Shown: positions 8,974-15,496, counted from the stretch's first letter. The stretch: 64,000 bases of DNA from Prochlorococcus marinus str. MIT 9302 (GCF_000759975.1 NZ_JNAM01000011.1:1-64000); one strand, 5' to 3'. Translations and numbers: made by a program. Notes: generated by a model from the sequence alone, not told the origin.

Positions 8974-9010
8974 TGACCGCAGCTGTTTGCGGTCAAATTG
9001 CGGTCAAATC
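8974..9010 (+). repeat. Inverted copy plus tandem 11-bp repeat pair, class B (left end of pilin cassette)
   Basis: TGACCGC at 8974-8980 is the inverted form of the GCGGTCA core. After an 8-bp spacer, TGCGGTCAAAT occurs twice in perfect tandem (8988-8998, 8999-9009). The pair is repeated identically at 9534-9555. The right edge overlaps the stop codon of the pilin gene. It resembles an integrase or regulator binding array (inference). Confidence 0.75.
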
Positions 9011-9596
9011 AACAATCAACATATGGGATAGATCTTCCCATTCTTCTTGTTTGTTCAACAACCTTTGTAGCTCCTGTTTGAGGGTTATAACAACCAGAAA
9101 CTCCATATCCATTATTCTGATATACCGGTACTGGCATTGCTCTGAAGGTAAGTTTATTACTCCTTATTCTCATGTAAATATCAAAATACCCATCAGGTGT
9201 AGTCCAACTCATTGAATTTATAGTTGTGTAGTCCCTAGGAAGATTATTTTTGCAATAAGCAGGGTAATTTCTTCTGCAAGATACAACACTAACGTACTGT
9301 CCTAAATGACTTGTATATACTGGTAAAATTCCGTATTCAATGTAATAAGCCTGAGCTGCTTTTAAATAACCAGCGATGAGAACTGTTGGCTCTTTTTGTT
9401 TCGCTTTATCAGATGCATTTTGGAAACTAGGGATTGCAATTGCAGACAATATTCCAATAATTACAACAACAACTATTAATTCAACAAGAGTGAATCCCTC
9501 TTGATTTCTATTTAAATATTTTCTGACTAATCTTGCGGTCAAATTGCGGTCAAATCTATCTAATCTAATGCTAAATATAATATTCACATTAAGCAA
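9009..9596 (-). CDS. Type IV pilin-like protein with prepilin cleavage/methylation motif
   Basis: The class III prepilin signature is QEG-FTLVELIVVVVIIG, with cleavage after Gly, Phe at +1, Glu at +5 and one long hydrophobic helix. A secreted domain of about 150 residues follows. It has Cys residues near the end (SGCYNPQTG and a C-terminal YVDC) and in the middle (CRRNYPAYC), consistent with disulfide-stabilised loops. The ATG at 9596 gives a long leader. A TTG at 9542 would give a 15-residue leader of usual size, which I think more likely. It is the only gene between tRNA-Pro fragments 3 and 4. No assembly genes are adjacent, so it must use a pilus machine encoded elsewhere. Confidence 0.85.
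   Translation of the reverse strand: MLNVNIIFSIRLDRFDRNLTARLVRKYLNRNQEGFTLVELIVVVVIIGILSAIAIPSFQNASDKAKQKEPTVLIAGYLKAAQAYYIEYGILPVYTSHLGQYVSVVSCRRNYPAYCKNNLPRDYTTINSMSWTTPDGYFDIYMRIRSNKLTFRAMPVPVYQNNGYGVSGCYNPQTGATKVVEQTRRMGRSIPYVDC
9534..9555 (+). repeat. Tandem 11-bp repeat pair, class B (right end of pilin cassette)
   Basis: TGCGGTCAAAT twice in perfect tandem, identical to 8988-9009 and in the same orientation, 546 bp away. It lies 86 bp before tRNA-Pro fragment 4 and overlaps the pilin leader region, where it encodes FDRNLTA in the long-leader frame. The inverted TGACCGC copy seen at the left end is absent here. Confidence 0.75.
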
Positions 9597-9640
9597 AAAG
9601 ATTGCGATAAATAAAGACCTAGAGCTCTTTTTTTATATCT

Positions 9641-9687
9641 AGTGCTTTGGGAGCACTAGGTCGCAGGTTCGAATCCTGTCGCCCCGA
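9641..9687 (+). repeat. tRNA-Pro(UGG) 3'-half fragment, copy 4 (best preserved)
   Basis: AGTGC-TTTGGGA-GCACT (perfect anticodon arm, anticodon TGG), AGGTC, GCAGG-TTCGAAT-CCTGT, CGCCCCG, A. All pairings within the half are intact. The upstream sequence is T-rich and carries no acceptor or D-arm, so the 5' half is missing. Confidence 0.93.
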
Positions 9688-9709
9688 CTCTTATAATCCA
9701 AGTCATACT

Positions 9710-9736
9710 AGAGAGTTTGGGAGACTCTCTTTTTTG
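9710..9736 (+). terminator. Rho-independent terminator downstream of tRNA-Pro fragment 4
   Basis: Perfect stem AGAGAGT/ACTCTCT with a 7-nt loop and a following T-run. The preceding TCATACTAG matches the terminator after fragment 1, while the stem sequences differ by compensatory changes (AGCGAGT/ACTCGCT there). Confidence 0.75.
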
Positions 9737-9746
9737 TTGAAAAATC

Positions 9747-9782
9747 TGACGGCAGCAAGAGCCGTCAAATTGCCGTCAATCC
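9747..9782 (+). repeat. Inverted copy plus tandem 11-bp repeat pair, class B-prime
   Basis: TGACGGC (9747-9753), a 7-bp spacer, then GCCGTCAAATT and GCCGTCAATCC in tandem. The architecture is the same as at 8974-9010. The fourth base of the core is changed from C to G coordinately in the inverted and both direct copies. It lies 60 bp after fragment 4. Confidence 0.65.
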
Positions 9783-9917
9783 AGTAGTTTTGAGACTATT
9801 AATTTACTTTTTCCTTGTAGATTATGTATATAGAAGTGATCTTCAAACGAAAAAACTACAATATCTAACTAGAAGATTTATATTAAATAGAGCTTTAGAT
9901 AAAGTTTAAAAATAATA

Positions 9918-10148
9918 ATGAGATCTAATTTTCGCCCAAACATTCGATTAACCATAAACATACTTTTAGTAATTGGCACATTTGCTATAGCTTTAAAGCT
10001 CTCCCCAATAGCAGAGGTCTATCAAGAGAAAAATCTTTGTATTAAATATTTAAAACATCAAGTAGACCGAGAAACACTAATCAAAAGACTAAAAATAGTT
10101 AAGCAAGCAAATCCCTCTAGTATTTGTGACTCTATTCTTAAAAGTTAA
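9918..10148 (+). CDS. Small membrane-anchored protein, 76 aa, unknown function
   Basis: A basic N-terminus (MRSNFRPNIR), one transmembrane helix (about 11-28) and a soluble tail with two Cys. It is the first gene of a same-strand cluster reaching 11683, and its stop lies 4 bp before the start of the MauE-like gene, so it is probably co-transcribed. A frameshifted copy of its 5' end lies at 22349. Family not recognised. Confidence 0.65.
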   Translation: MRSNFRPNIRLTINILLVIGTFAIALKLSPIAEVYQEKNLCIKYLKHQVDRETLIKRLKIVKQANPSSICDSILKS

Positions 10149-10152
10149 AAAA

Positions 10153-10605
10153 ATGCAATTAAAGTCTCTTAAACCATTGATTGTAGTTTTTGGTACATCA
10201 TTAATTATAACTATTACCTTGATTAAAAACTTCCAAGTTTTTATGGGTATATCAATATGTCTTTTAGCGATGCTGAAGATTATGGATATTGAAGCTTTTG
10301 GTATAAGTTTTAAAAAATATGATTTAATTTCTTCTCGGTTTAACCAGTGGATTTATATTTATCCTTTTTGCGAATTATTAATTGGTATTAGTTTTTTACT
10401 TTCTGCACCACCCTCTTCGGTCATTTTAATTGCTTTTATTCTAGGCATTATTGGAATGGCATCAGTATTCAAGGCAGTTTACTTAGATAAATTAAAATTA
10501 AATTGTGCATGCGTAGGTGGATATGCAAAAACCCCTTTAGGAATTATTAGTTTTATTGAAAATCTTTTAATGGCAATCATGAGTTGTTTAATTCTACTTC
10601 GATAG
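10153..10605 (+). CDS. MauE/DoxX-type redox-associated membrane protein
   Basis: About 150 residues with four predicted membrane helices. The start at 10153 is preferred because the longer frame would overlap the preceding gene. The feature LKLNCACVGGYAKTPLGIISFIEN, seen here in pieces as NCACVGG and TPLGIISFIEN, is the CxC plus conserved Glu/Asn pattern of MauE-like proteins. These are linked to disulfide chemistry or metal handling in the cell envelope. It precedes a DUF411 metal-binding protein, supporting a thiol/copper role (inference). Confidence 0.75.
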   Translation: MQLKSLKPLIVVFGTSLIITITLIKNFQVFMGISICLLAMLKIMDIEAFGISFKKYDLISSRFNQWIYIYPFCELLIGISFLLSAPPSSVILIAFILGIIGMASVFKAVYLDKLKLNCACVGGYAKTPLGIISFIENLLMAIMSCLILLR

Positions 10606-10659
10606 CAAATTTATAAAAAATGAATTAATTTATTTTTAAAATCATAATTTCTGAAAAAA

Positions 10660-11178
10660 ATGGAATCTAATAAATTTATTATTAAAAGGAGTTTGCTTAA
10701 CTCTCTTTTATTTTCTGGTATTCTCTTCGTAAATACATTTAATGCTCAAGAAAGCGCTGCTAAAAATCAAGAAAATATAAATATCCCTAAAGTCCTTTCT
10801 TATAGATCAGAATCATGCAGTTGTTGTAAGAAATGGGTAAATCATTTACGAGATAATGGATTTGAAGTTGTTGATAACATTGTTGAAAATATCTCAGAAA
10901 TTAAACAACAATATAATGTTCCCAATAATTTAAGATCCTGCCACTCTGCAAAAATAGGCAACTACACGATTGAAGGCCATGTTCCGATTGAATCAATTAA
11001 CAAACTTTTTAAAGAGAAACCAAGTATCTCTGGTATAGCCGTTCCTGGTATGCCGCATGGATCTCCTGGAATGGAAACACATTCTCATGAATCACATTCT
11101 CATAATTATGAAACTTATAAAGTAGTTTCATATAGTAATAATGGCAATACAAAAATATTCGACCAAATTTCACCCTAA
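10660..11178 (+). CDS. DUF411 family periplasmic metal-binding protein
   Basis: A 172-residue exported protein: a basic start and hydrophobic segment to about residue 30, then the DUF411 domain. Diagnostic motifs are YRSESCSCCKKWVNHL, RSCHSAKIGNYTIEGHVP and GIAVPGMPHGSPGME, with Cys/His ligands typical of this copper-linked family. A His-rich stretch (ETHSHESHSHN) follows and may add metal binding. It lies in a tight cluster after a MauE-like membrane protein and before a DUF3721 protein. Confidence 0.9.
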   Translation: MESNKFIIKRSLLNSLLFSGILFVNTFNAQESAAKNQENINIPKVLSYRSESCSCCKKWVNHLRDNGFEVVDNIVENISEIKQQYNVPNNLRSCHSAKIGNYTIEGHVPIESINKLFKEKPSISGIAVPGMPHGSPGMETHSHESHSHNYETYKVVSYSNNGNTKIFDQISP

Positions 11179-11200
11179 AAAAATATTGATCAATTGAATT

Positions 11201-11422
11201 ATGACTTTTGTTTTTAAGAAAATAAAAACTCTCACTTTTTTCTTTTTCTTATTTCTAAATTTCAATCTTTCTTCTAATGCACATGTGAAGGGTACATTTT
11301 CTACCGAAAAAGAAGCTGAAAAAAAATCATTAGAACTTGGTTGCGAAGGAATACATAAAAATCAAGATAAATGGCTTCCTTGTGAGAACGAAAAAGAATT
11401 ACATAGATACCTAAGAAAATAA
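11201..11422 (+). CDS. DUF3721 family small exported protein
   Basis: 73 residues: signal peptide to about residue 27 (SSNA-H), then GTFSTEKEAEKKSLELGCEG and WLPCENEKEL, the two-Cys pattern of DUF3721 in cyanobacteria. The stop is immediately followed by the ATG of the next gene, so they are translated together. Function unknown; the context suggests envelope metal or thiol handling. Confidence 0.75.
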   Translation: MTFVFKKIKTLTFFFFLFLNFNLSSNAHVKGTFSTEKEAEKKSLELGCEGIHKNQDKWLPCENEKELHRYLRK

Positions 11423-11683
11423 ATGCAAAAAACGAAAATTAACAAAAGAAAAATACATAGAAAAGTAGCTGCACTTTCTGCAATCCCTTTACTAATTACT
11501 CTTATATCTGGAACTGCTTATAGTATTCTTCAGCCATTGGGAGTAGATGCTTTTTGGTTAATCAAATGGCATACAGGTAATTTTGGATTTTTTAATTTAC
11601 AGCCCTTTTATTCAATATTTCTTGGTATTTCCTCAATAATCTCTGTCATATCTGGCATTAAATTATTACAAAAAAAAACTTAG
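11423..11683 (+). CDS. Small two-helix membrane protein, PepSY-associated-TM-like
   Basis: 86 residues with two hydrophobic helices (about 15-35 and 60-80) and conserved-looking HRKVAALSAIPLLI and IKWHTGNFG motifs. The His residues recall the membrane helices of PepSY/iron-regulated or cytochrome-b-like proteins. It abuts the DUF3721 gene without a gap. The frame ends just after a run of nine A (11670-11678), beyond which another frame stays open (see 11682). Confidence 0.6.
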   Translation: MQKTKINKRKIHRKVAALSAIPLLITLISGTAYSILQPLGVDAFWLIKWHTGNFGFFNLQPFYSIFLGISSIISVISGIKLLQKKT

Positions 11684-11915
11684 AATTATCCAAAACAGCC
11701 GTCAATATGGAGCAAATAAGCCCTATCCATATTATTGGTTAGAAAAAGATGACTATCAAGATTACAAATTTTTACTCTTTCCTAATACAATTTATGGTGG
11801 TAGCTCAAAGTGGAAAGATGTAAAACGCTCAAGAAATTCCGACAAAAATCATATACTTCAAGCCGCAATAAATTCAAAAGAGCAAATTATTAGATATTTT
11901 GCAAGACCTTTTTAA
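11682..11915 (+). pseudogene. Protein-coding remnant without start codon, or frameshifted tail of the preceding gene
   Basis: Seventy-seven sense codons ending at TAA 11913. The text looks like real protein (SRQYGANKPYPYYWLEKDD, LLFPNTIYGG, KNHILQAAINSKEQIIRYF) with sensible amphipathic patterns, but no ATG, GTG or TTG lies at its beginning. The upstream membrane gene could read into it by slippage at the A-run. A 5'-deleted gene is the simpler explanation. The family was not recognised. Confidence 0.45.
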
Positions 11916-11977
11916 ATAATTACTGTTAAATTTTTAAATTACGAAATAACGATAAATTAATAATTGATATCAAAGTA

Positions 11978-12244
11978 ATGTCACTTAATGCAAAGCTTAC
12001 CTATAGAAATAAAGCTGCTCTTTATGGTTTAGTTCCTCATCAATGGGCCAAAGAATAATTGCTATCCTTACTTGTAGATGGCAATAAAGTACTAATGAAG
12101 GAATTAGAAGAAAATACTATTGAACAAATAAGAACTCTTCTTAATTATTTGGAGCAAACAGACCTATTAAAAAATAAAGAAATTCTTAGGTGTTTAGATG
12201 TAATAGCTAGGGAGTATGGAGGAGAAGTAGTAGATAAAAATTAA
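11978..12244 (+). pseudogene. Small gene split by an in-frame TAA
   Basis: It starts MSLNAKLTYRNKAALYGLVP and stops at TAA 12056-12058. It continues in the same frame with LLSLLVDGNKVLMKELEEN and on to YGGEVVDKN, TAA 12242. Together this is one 88-codon gene interrupted by a CAA-to-TAA type change. The distal part could restart at ATG 12095. The next open frame begins right after the final stop, suggesting a former operon. No family recognised. Confidence 0.5.
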
Positions 12245-12430
12245 ATGACTAATCCAGATCAAAAAACAATATTTCTAGAGCAGACTTATGACGAACTTAA
12301 ATCAATTTGATCTAAATCCCAAGACGAAACTGGAGCTACAGATATGGAAGTAAAAACTCTACTAAGAGAACTTGCTAGGGTTTGGGAAAAAGATATTGAT
12401 GACGATTACGACATAAATTGGGAAGTCTAA
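12245..12430 (+). pseudogene. Small gene split by an in-frame TGA
   Basis: MTNPDQKTIFLEQTYDELKSI, then TGA at 12308-12310, then the same frame continues (SKSQDETGATDMEVKTLLR, ELARVWEKDIDDDYDINWEV) to TAA 12428. It is acidic and helical, 60 sense codons in all. The ATG at 12344 could serve as an internal restart. It follows the preceding broken gene with no gap. Confidence 0.5.
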
Positions 12431-12663
12431 ATTTTTTTTGCTCTATTAGCTCTATTCATTACTATTCTCAAAATTTTATTTTTTATTGATAAATTAGAAA
12501 TAAAATAGAGAGTTAAAAATAAAACTATTTTTGCAAAAAATGAGATTTTCATAAAAATAACCTTTTACTTATAGAACCAAATTTCATTTAAAACTGCCAA
12601 GTTTGTAATAATTGCCCCTAGTTCTAATTCGAAAAAATAAATAATTTTTCTATAATTTTTTTT

Positions 12664-12804
12664 ATTGTAAAAATAGAGAAATTTACATTAATAAATAAAG
12701 ACAGATCAAGAATAAAAGTCTTTGAACTATTCGAAGATGTCTCCAAGCCTTCCCCATCTATTGTTGCAATCATGATTTCTTATGGTTGCGTTTATGAGAG
12801 ATAA
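12664..12804 (+). pseudogene. Remnant of a small repeated family (paralogue of 21849-22040)
   Basis: The frame encodes EKFTLINKDRSRIKVFELFED and SKPSPSIVAIM and ends YGCVYER. The product at 21849-22040 has EKFTLINKNKSRIKVFEPFED and then SKPSF. Both copies lack a convincing start directly before the conserved part. These are probable remnants of a dispersed small gene. Confidence 0.45.
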
Positions 12805-12816
12805 AGTAAACCAGAT

Positions 12817-12921
12817 ATGGAATGTAGCAGAGTAGAGAATATTAAAAATGCAAGAAAAGAATATAAACAGCTACTAGAAGAAGATTGGATGAAAACCAGT
12901 ATTTTTAGAAGTTATTTTTAA
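12817..12921 (+). CDS. Possible 34-aa peptide
   Basis: ATG frame MECSRVENIKNARKEYKQLL continuing EEDWMKTS to TAA, a single charged amphipathic helix. Its end overlaps the convergent minus-strand gene by 4 bp. Weakly supported. Confidence 0.35.
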   Translation: MECSRVENIKNARKEYKQLLEEDWMKTSIFRSYF

Positions 12922-13145
12922 GGATAAAAGCCCACTTTCCAGCGCATAACGCAATAACTTAGAGGGTTATATCCATTGCAATTCCAAAACTTAAATATTT
13001 TTACAGCAAAGTAATGAAAATTAGCATCATTGAAAAATGCCCAACCAAAATAGATTGCAAATGCAGTTAAAACAAACGCAGCATATTGAAGCCAATGAGT
13101 TCCAGACTTATCTACACCATTTTTATCAAAATTAGAATTACTCAT
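12918..13145 (-). CDS. Small membrane protein in an hli operon
   Basis: 75 residues with one membrane helix (WLQYAAFVLTAFAIYFGWAFF) and an aromatic, Cys-containing C-terminus. Its ATG directly follows the stop of the upstream hli gene, so the two are co-translated. Function unknown; the pairing suggests a role with the Hli protein in thylakoid membranes (inference). Confidence 0.7.
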   Translation of the reverse strand: MSNSNFDKNGVDKSGTHWLQYAAFVLTAFAIYFGWAFFNDANFHYFAVKIFKFWNCNGYNPLSYCVMRWKVGFYP

Positions 13146-13400
13146 TTAAAGGAGTGGATATGCTATCCATCCAAATAAGGTGTAGTTAATAATGACCGCC
13201 ATGAAGCCAATCATTGCAAGCCTTCCATTTGTTCTTTCTGCAATAAACCAATAGCTATTTGGCCATTCAAAATTTTTCCCAATATTGGATATTTGATCTT
13301 CTGAAACTGGAGTCTCTTTAGGAGTATTCTCCTGTTCAAGATAATAATTACTATCTGGGTAAAAGCTTTTGCTTGAAAAATTATCTTTAAATTTACTCAT
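13146..13400 (-). CDS. hli: High-light-inducible protein (HLIP, single-helix CAB-like)
   Basis: 84 residues: a polar N-terminal 50 residues, then the CAB/ELIP/HLIP helix ERTNGRLAMIGFMAVIINY with Glu-Arg and Asn as chlorophyll ligands and pairing residues. It ends FGWIAYPLL. Hlips bind chlorophyll and carotenoid and protect photosystems under high light. It leads a two-gene operon with the 75-residue membrane protein. Multiple island-borne hli genes are typical of high-light Prochlorococcus. Confidence 0.93.
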   Translation of the reverse strand: MSKFKDNFSSKSFYPDSNYYLEQENTPKETPVSEDQISNIGKNFEWPNSYWFIAERTNGRLAMIGFMAVIINYTLFGWIAYPLL

Positions 13401-13466
13401 TTTATTAGAAATTTTAACTTAAAGTATCATAAATAATAAAAAGGCTAAATAGGTTAAAAAGGTAAT

Positions 13467-13733
13467 TCATAAACCATTAATTATCTCGAAAGAACAAAAG
13501 CTAAGATTATCGCTTTTGCTATCAGCAGCCCTAAGATAACCACCCGCCTGTCTTTGAGAATAACTTGGTCTTGCATATTCTGAAGGATTGAAAAGTTCTC
13601 CTCTAAATTGGAATAAACCTTTAACTTTTACTGTAGATGGTACATCAGGAAAGCTCCTTAAGATACTTGTTTTCTTCCATACCTGAGAACGTAATCCAGT
13701 TAATCCCTTTTCATATCTTTCTTTTTCTTCTTC
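13467..13733 (-). pseudogene. Open coding-like frame overlapping the end of the Lys-rich gene (possible frameshifted tail)
   Basis: Eighty-eight codons without any start codon in a suitable place: ERYEKGLTGLRSQVWKKTS, SFPDVPSTVKVKGLFQFRGE, FNPSEYARPSYSQRQAGGYL and so on, to TGA at 13467-13469. The composition is clearly protein-like. It overlaps the last 34 bp of the upstream gene (13700-14056) in the -1 frame, inside an A/AAG-rich stretch. One indel there would fuse the two into a protein of about 190 residues. It is either a frameshifted single gene or a 5'-truncated neighbour. Confidence 0.5.
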
Positions 13734-14056
13734 TTAACTTTCTTTTTCTTTTTTACCTTTTCATAAATATCATCCGCCTTTTGTTCAATATTATCCAACT
13801 TATTTGAGATTTCCATTATAGCTTCAGCTTTTTTTTCTTTAACTACCGTATCTTTTACCTCAAGAATTTTAACTGGCTCTTCTTTAACTACAGTATCTTT
13901 TAACTCAATAATTTTAACTGGCTCTTCTTTAACTACAGTATCTTTTACTTCTTTTCTTTTAACTCCAAACCTACCTTTAATAAAATTGGTTATAAAAATA
14001 AGAACCGGAATATGAGCTAGACCGCCAATCACTATTCTAGTTTCTGAATAAGCCAT
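13700..14056 (-). CDS. Membrane-anchored protein with KDTVVKEEPVKI repeats and Lys-rich tail
   Basis: 118 residues: an N-terminal hydrophobic segment (IVIGGLAHIPVLIFITNFI), then three near-repeats of a 15-residue unit (KDTVVKEEPVKIIEL, KDTVVKEEPVKILEV, KDTVVKEKKAEA). A coiled-coil-like stretch (ISNKLDNIEQKADDIYEKV) follows, then a poly-Lys end. It is probably membrane bound with a charged cytosolic or lumenal tail. The C-terminus may be altered by a frameshift, since a long open frame continues in -1. No family recognised. Confidence 0.65.
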   Translation of the reverse strand: MAYSETRIVIGGLAHIPVLIFITNFIKGRFGVKRKEVKDTVVKEEPVKIIELKDTVVKEEPVKILEVKDTVVKEKKAEAIMEISNKLDNIEQKADDIYEKVKKKKKVKKKKKKDMKRD

Positions 14057-14122
14057 TTATGAGTTAAAAGAATTGAGATATTTAAGCATAAATTTAATTT
14101 TTATAATCCTTTTATTAAGCCA

Positions 14123-14266
14123 TTAACCAGGAAATTGATATGTGGTTGGTGTAGATGGTGAATTTAAATTTCGTTTCTTTCTTTTTGATCTCTTATAAAC
14201 AACAAATACTCCTAAGCCTAAAAAAGGAAGTAATAAACCTTCTACAAGTAAAGGAAAATTAATCAT
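14123..14266 (-). CDS. Small single-pass membrane protein, 47 aa
   Basis: MINFPLLVEGLLLPFLGLGV-type N-terminal helix followed by YKRSKRKKRN, a strong positive-inside anchor, and a Pro/Thr tail. It has an ATG start and clean stop. Function unknown; one of several tiny membrane proteins on this strand. Confidence 0.5.
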   Translation of the reverse strand: MINFPLLVEGLLLPFLGLGVFVVYKRSKRKKRNLNSPSTPTTYQFPG

Positions 14267-14287
14267 AGAAGTTGTAAAGATATACTT

Positions 14288-14440
14288 TTAGAGAGACCAA
14301 TTTCCAACGGGAACGAATTGAAACGCTCTTTTCTTTTCAGCCTCCTTGTAAAGAAAGTAGAAAAAATAACCTCTAGTAACAGTTATACAAGCGGTTAGAA
14401 ATGCTAAAGCGACACATATAGGGCAATGTGGAAATCCCAT
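14288..14440 (-). CDS. Small membrane protein, 50 aa, with CPIC motif
   Basis: Starts MGFPHCPICVALAFLTACIT, so a CxxC pair sits at the membrane entry. A helix and a polar tail FQFVPVGNWSL follow. It lies 22 bp upstream, in transcription order, of the 47-residue membrane protein. Function unknown. Confidence 0.5.
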   Translation of the reverse strand: MGFPHCPICVALAFLTACITVTRGYFFYFLYKEAEKKRAFQFVPVGNWSL

Positions 14441-14736
14441 ATTTAAAGTTTATTTTTGATTATATTGTTTAGAATCTATAGATATCAATAAGCAGAAATA
14501 CTAAATAGCTTGCCATAACTAGCATCTAGTCACAAATATATACATTCAAATATTGAGAGATGAAGAAAAATAAAGATACTTTTATCGAATTTAAGAGAAT
14601 TCAAGACGATTTATAATGCAAGTTTTAAAACAGTATCTAAAAAAACAGGCCTAAAAGAAGAGCTAATTGCCTAAAATTTTAGATCGAATAGCAATCGTAT
14701 TTAATAAAGCGGTGCAAAATCGCCAAGTAATAAGTA

Positions 14737-15024
14737 CTAATTGTTTCTATTGAAATTATTGTGTTTTTTATTATTAGGTCCATTTCTTTTCTCAGCCACA
14801 TTAACCCTTATCTCTCTTCCCATCCATTCAACATCTTGAAGATCATCAATAGCTTTTTTTTCTGAATTATGATCATTTAAATCTATAAAAGCAAAACCTC
14901 TTTTTCTTCCTGTTTCTCTATCAAGAGGTAAATAACATTTCTTTACTACTCCATAATTACTAAAAAGTTGTTCAAGATCTTCAACCTCAGTTTCCCAAGA
15001 TAAATTTCCAATAAAAATAGTCAT
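14737..15024 (-). CDS. RNA-binding protein with one RRM domain (cyanobacterial Rbp type)
   Basis: A 95-residue glycine-poor Rbp. RNP2 is IFIGNL at 3-8, RNP1 is RGFAFIDL at about 42-49, and an Asn/Arg/Lys-rich tail follows (NKKHNNFNRNN). This family binds RNA, is often cold- or stress-induced in cyanobacteria, and can localise thylakoid mRNAs. It stands alone with a long untranslated region on both sides. Confidence 0.93.
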   Translation of the reverse strand: MTIFIGNLSWETEVEDLEQLFSNYGVVKKCYLPLDRETGRKRGFAFIDLNDHNSEKKAIDDLQDVEWMGREIRVNVAEKRNGPNNKKHNNFNRNN

Positions 15025-15154
15025 TTCTTTAATTTTTTTTGTGAAGGTATAAATAGTTGCTTTGGACTAGTGAAGTTATCTCCAATCAAATGCTTCCATT
15101 GTTCTTACTCTAACTCTTTATTGGCTATATCAACTAGTAGAAAACTTAGATTTT

Positions 15155-15496
15155 TTACATGCCCATTGCTCTTCTAAGCTTTGCAGCCTCATCTAAACCT
15201 TCCATAACTGTAAATGTGGAATTTTCAGTTGCTTCTTTTCTTAGCTTTGAAAGCTCTTTATATTCCTCAGATTCATAAGCTTCAACAGCTGCTCTCATTG
15301 ATGGAAATTCACAAATAACTGCTAAATTGGCATCCTCAGTCCTCTCCTTCCCTTGAGGCTCTGTATCTTTTGCAAATACTTGACCTCCAACCTCTTTCAG
15401 CCATGGACCAACTTTATTTACATATTCATCAAATAAGTCTTGATCAATTATTTTTGCCGTTGATATCCAATAACCTTTAGCTCCTTTTTTATCCAT
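15155..15496 (-). CDS. DUF1330 family protein
   Basis: 113 residues forming one alpha/beta ferredoxin-like (dimeric barrel) fold. Visible family motifs are KGYWISTAKIID, WLKEVGGQVFAKD, VICEFPSMRAAVEAYESEEY and the C-terminal LRRAMGM. It is soluble and cytosolic. The family has no established reaction. It is monocistronic. Confidence 0.85.
   Translation of the reverse strand: MDKKGAKGYWISTAKIIDQDLFDEYVNKVGPWLKEVGGQVFAKDTEPQGKERTEDANLAVICEFPSMRAAVEAYESEEYKELSKLRKEATENSTFTVMEGLDEAAKLRRAMGM

Noticed and set aside
8883-9215. Plus-strand 110-codon frame over tRNA-Pro fragment 3
   Set aside because: It runs through the tRNA fragment and antisense to the pilin gene; the pilin motifs show the minus strand is coding.
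13800-13960. Short tandem DNA repeat or CRISPR-like array
   Set aside because: The repeats are in-frame 15-residue protein repeats of the Lys-rich gene, with no unique spacers.
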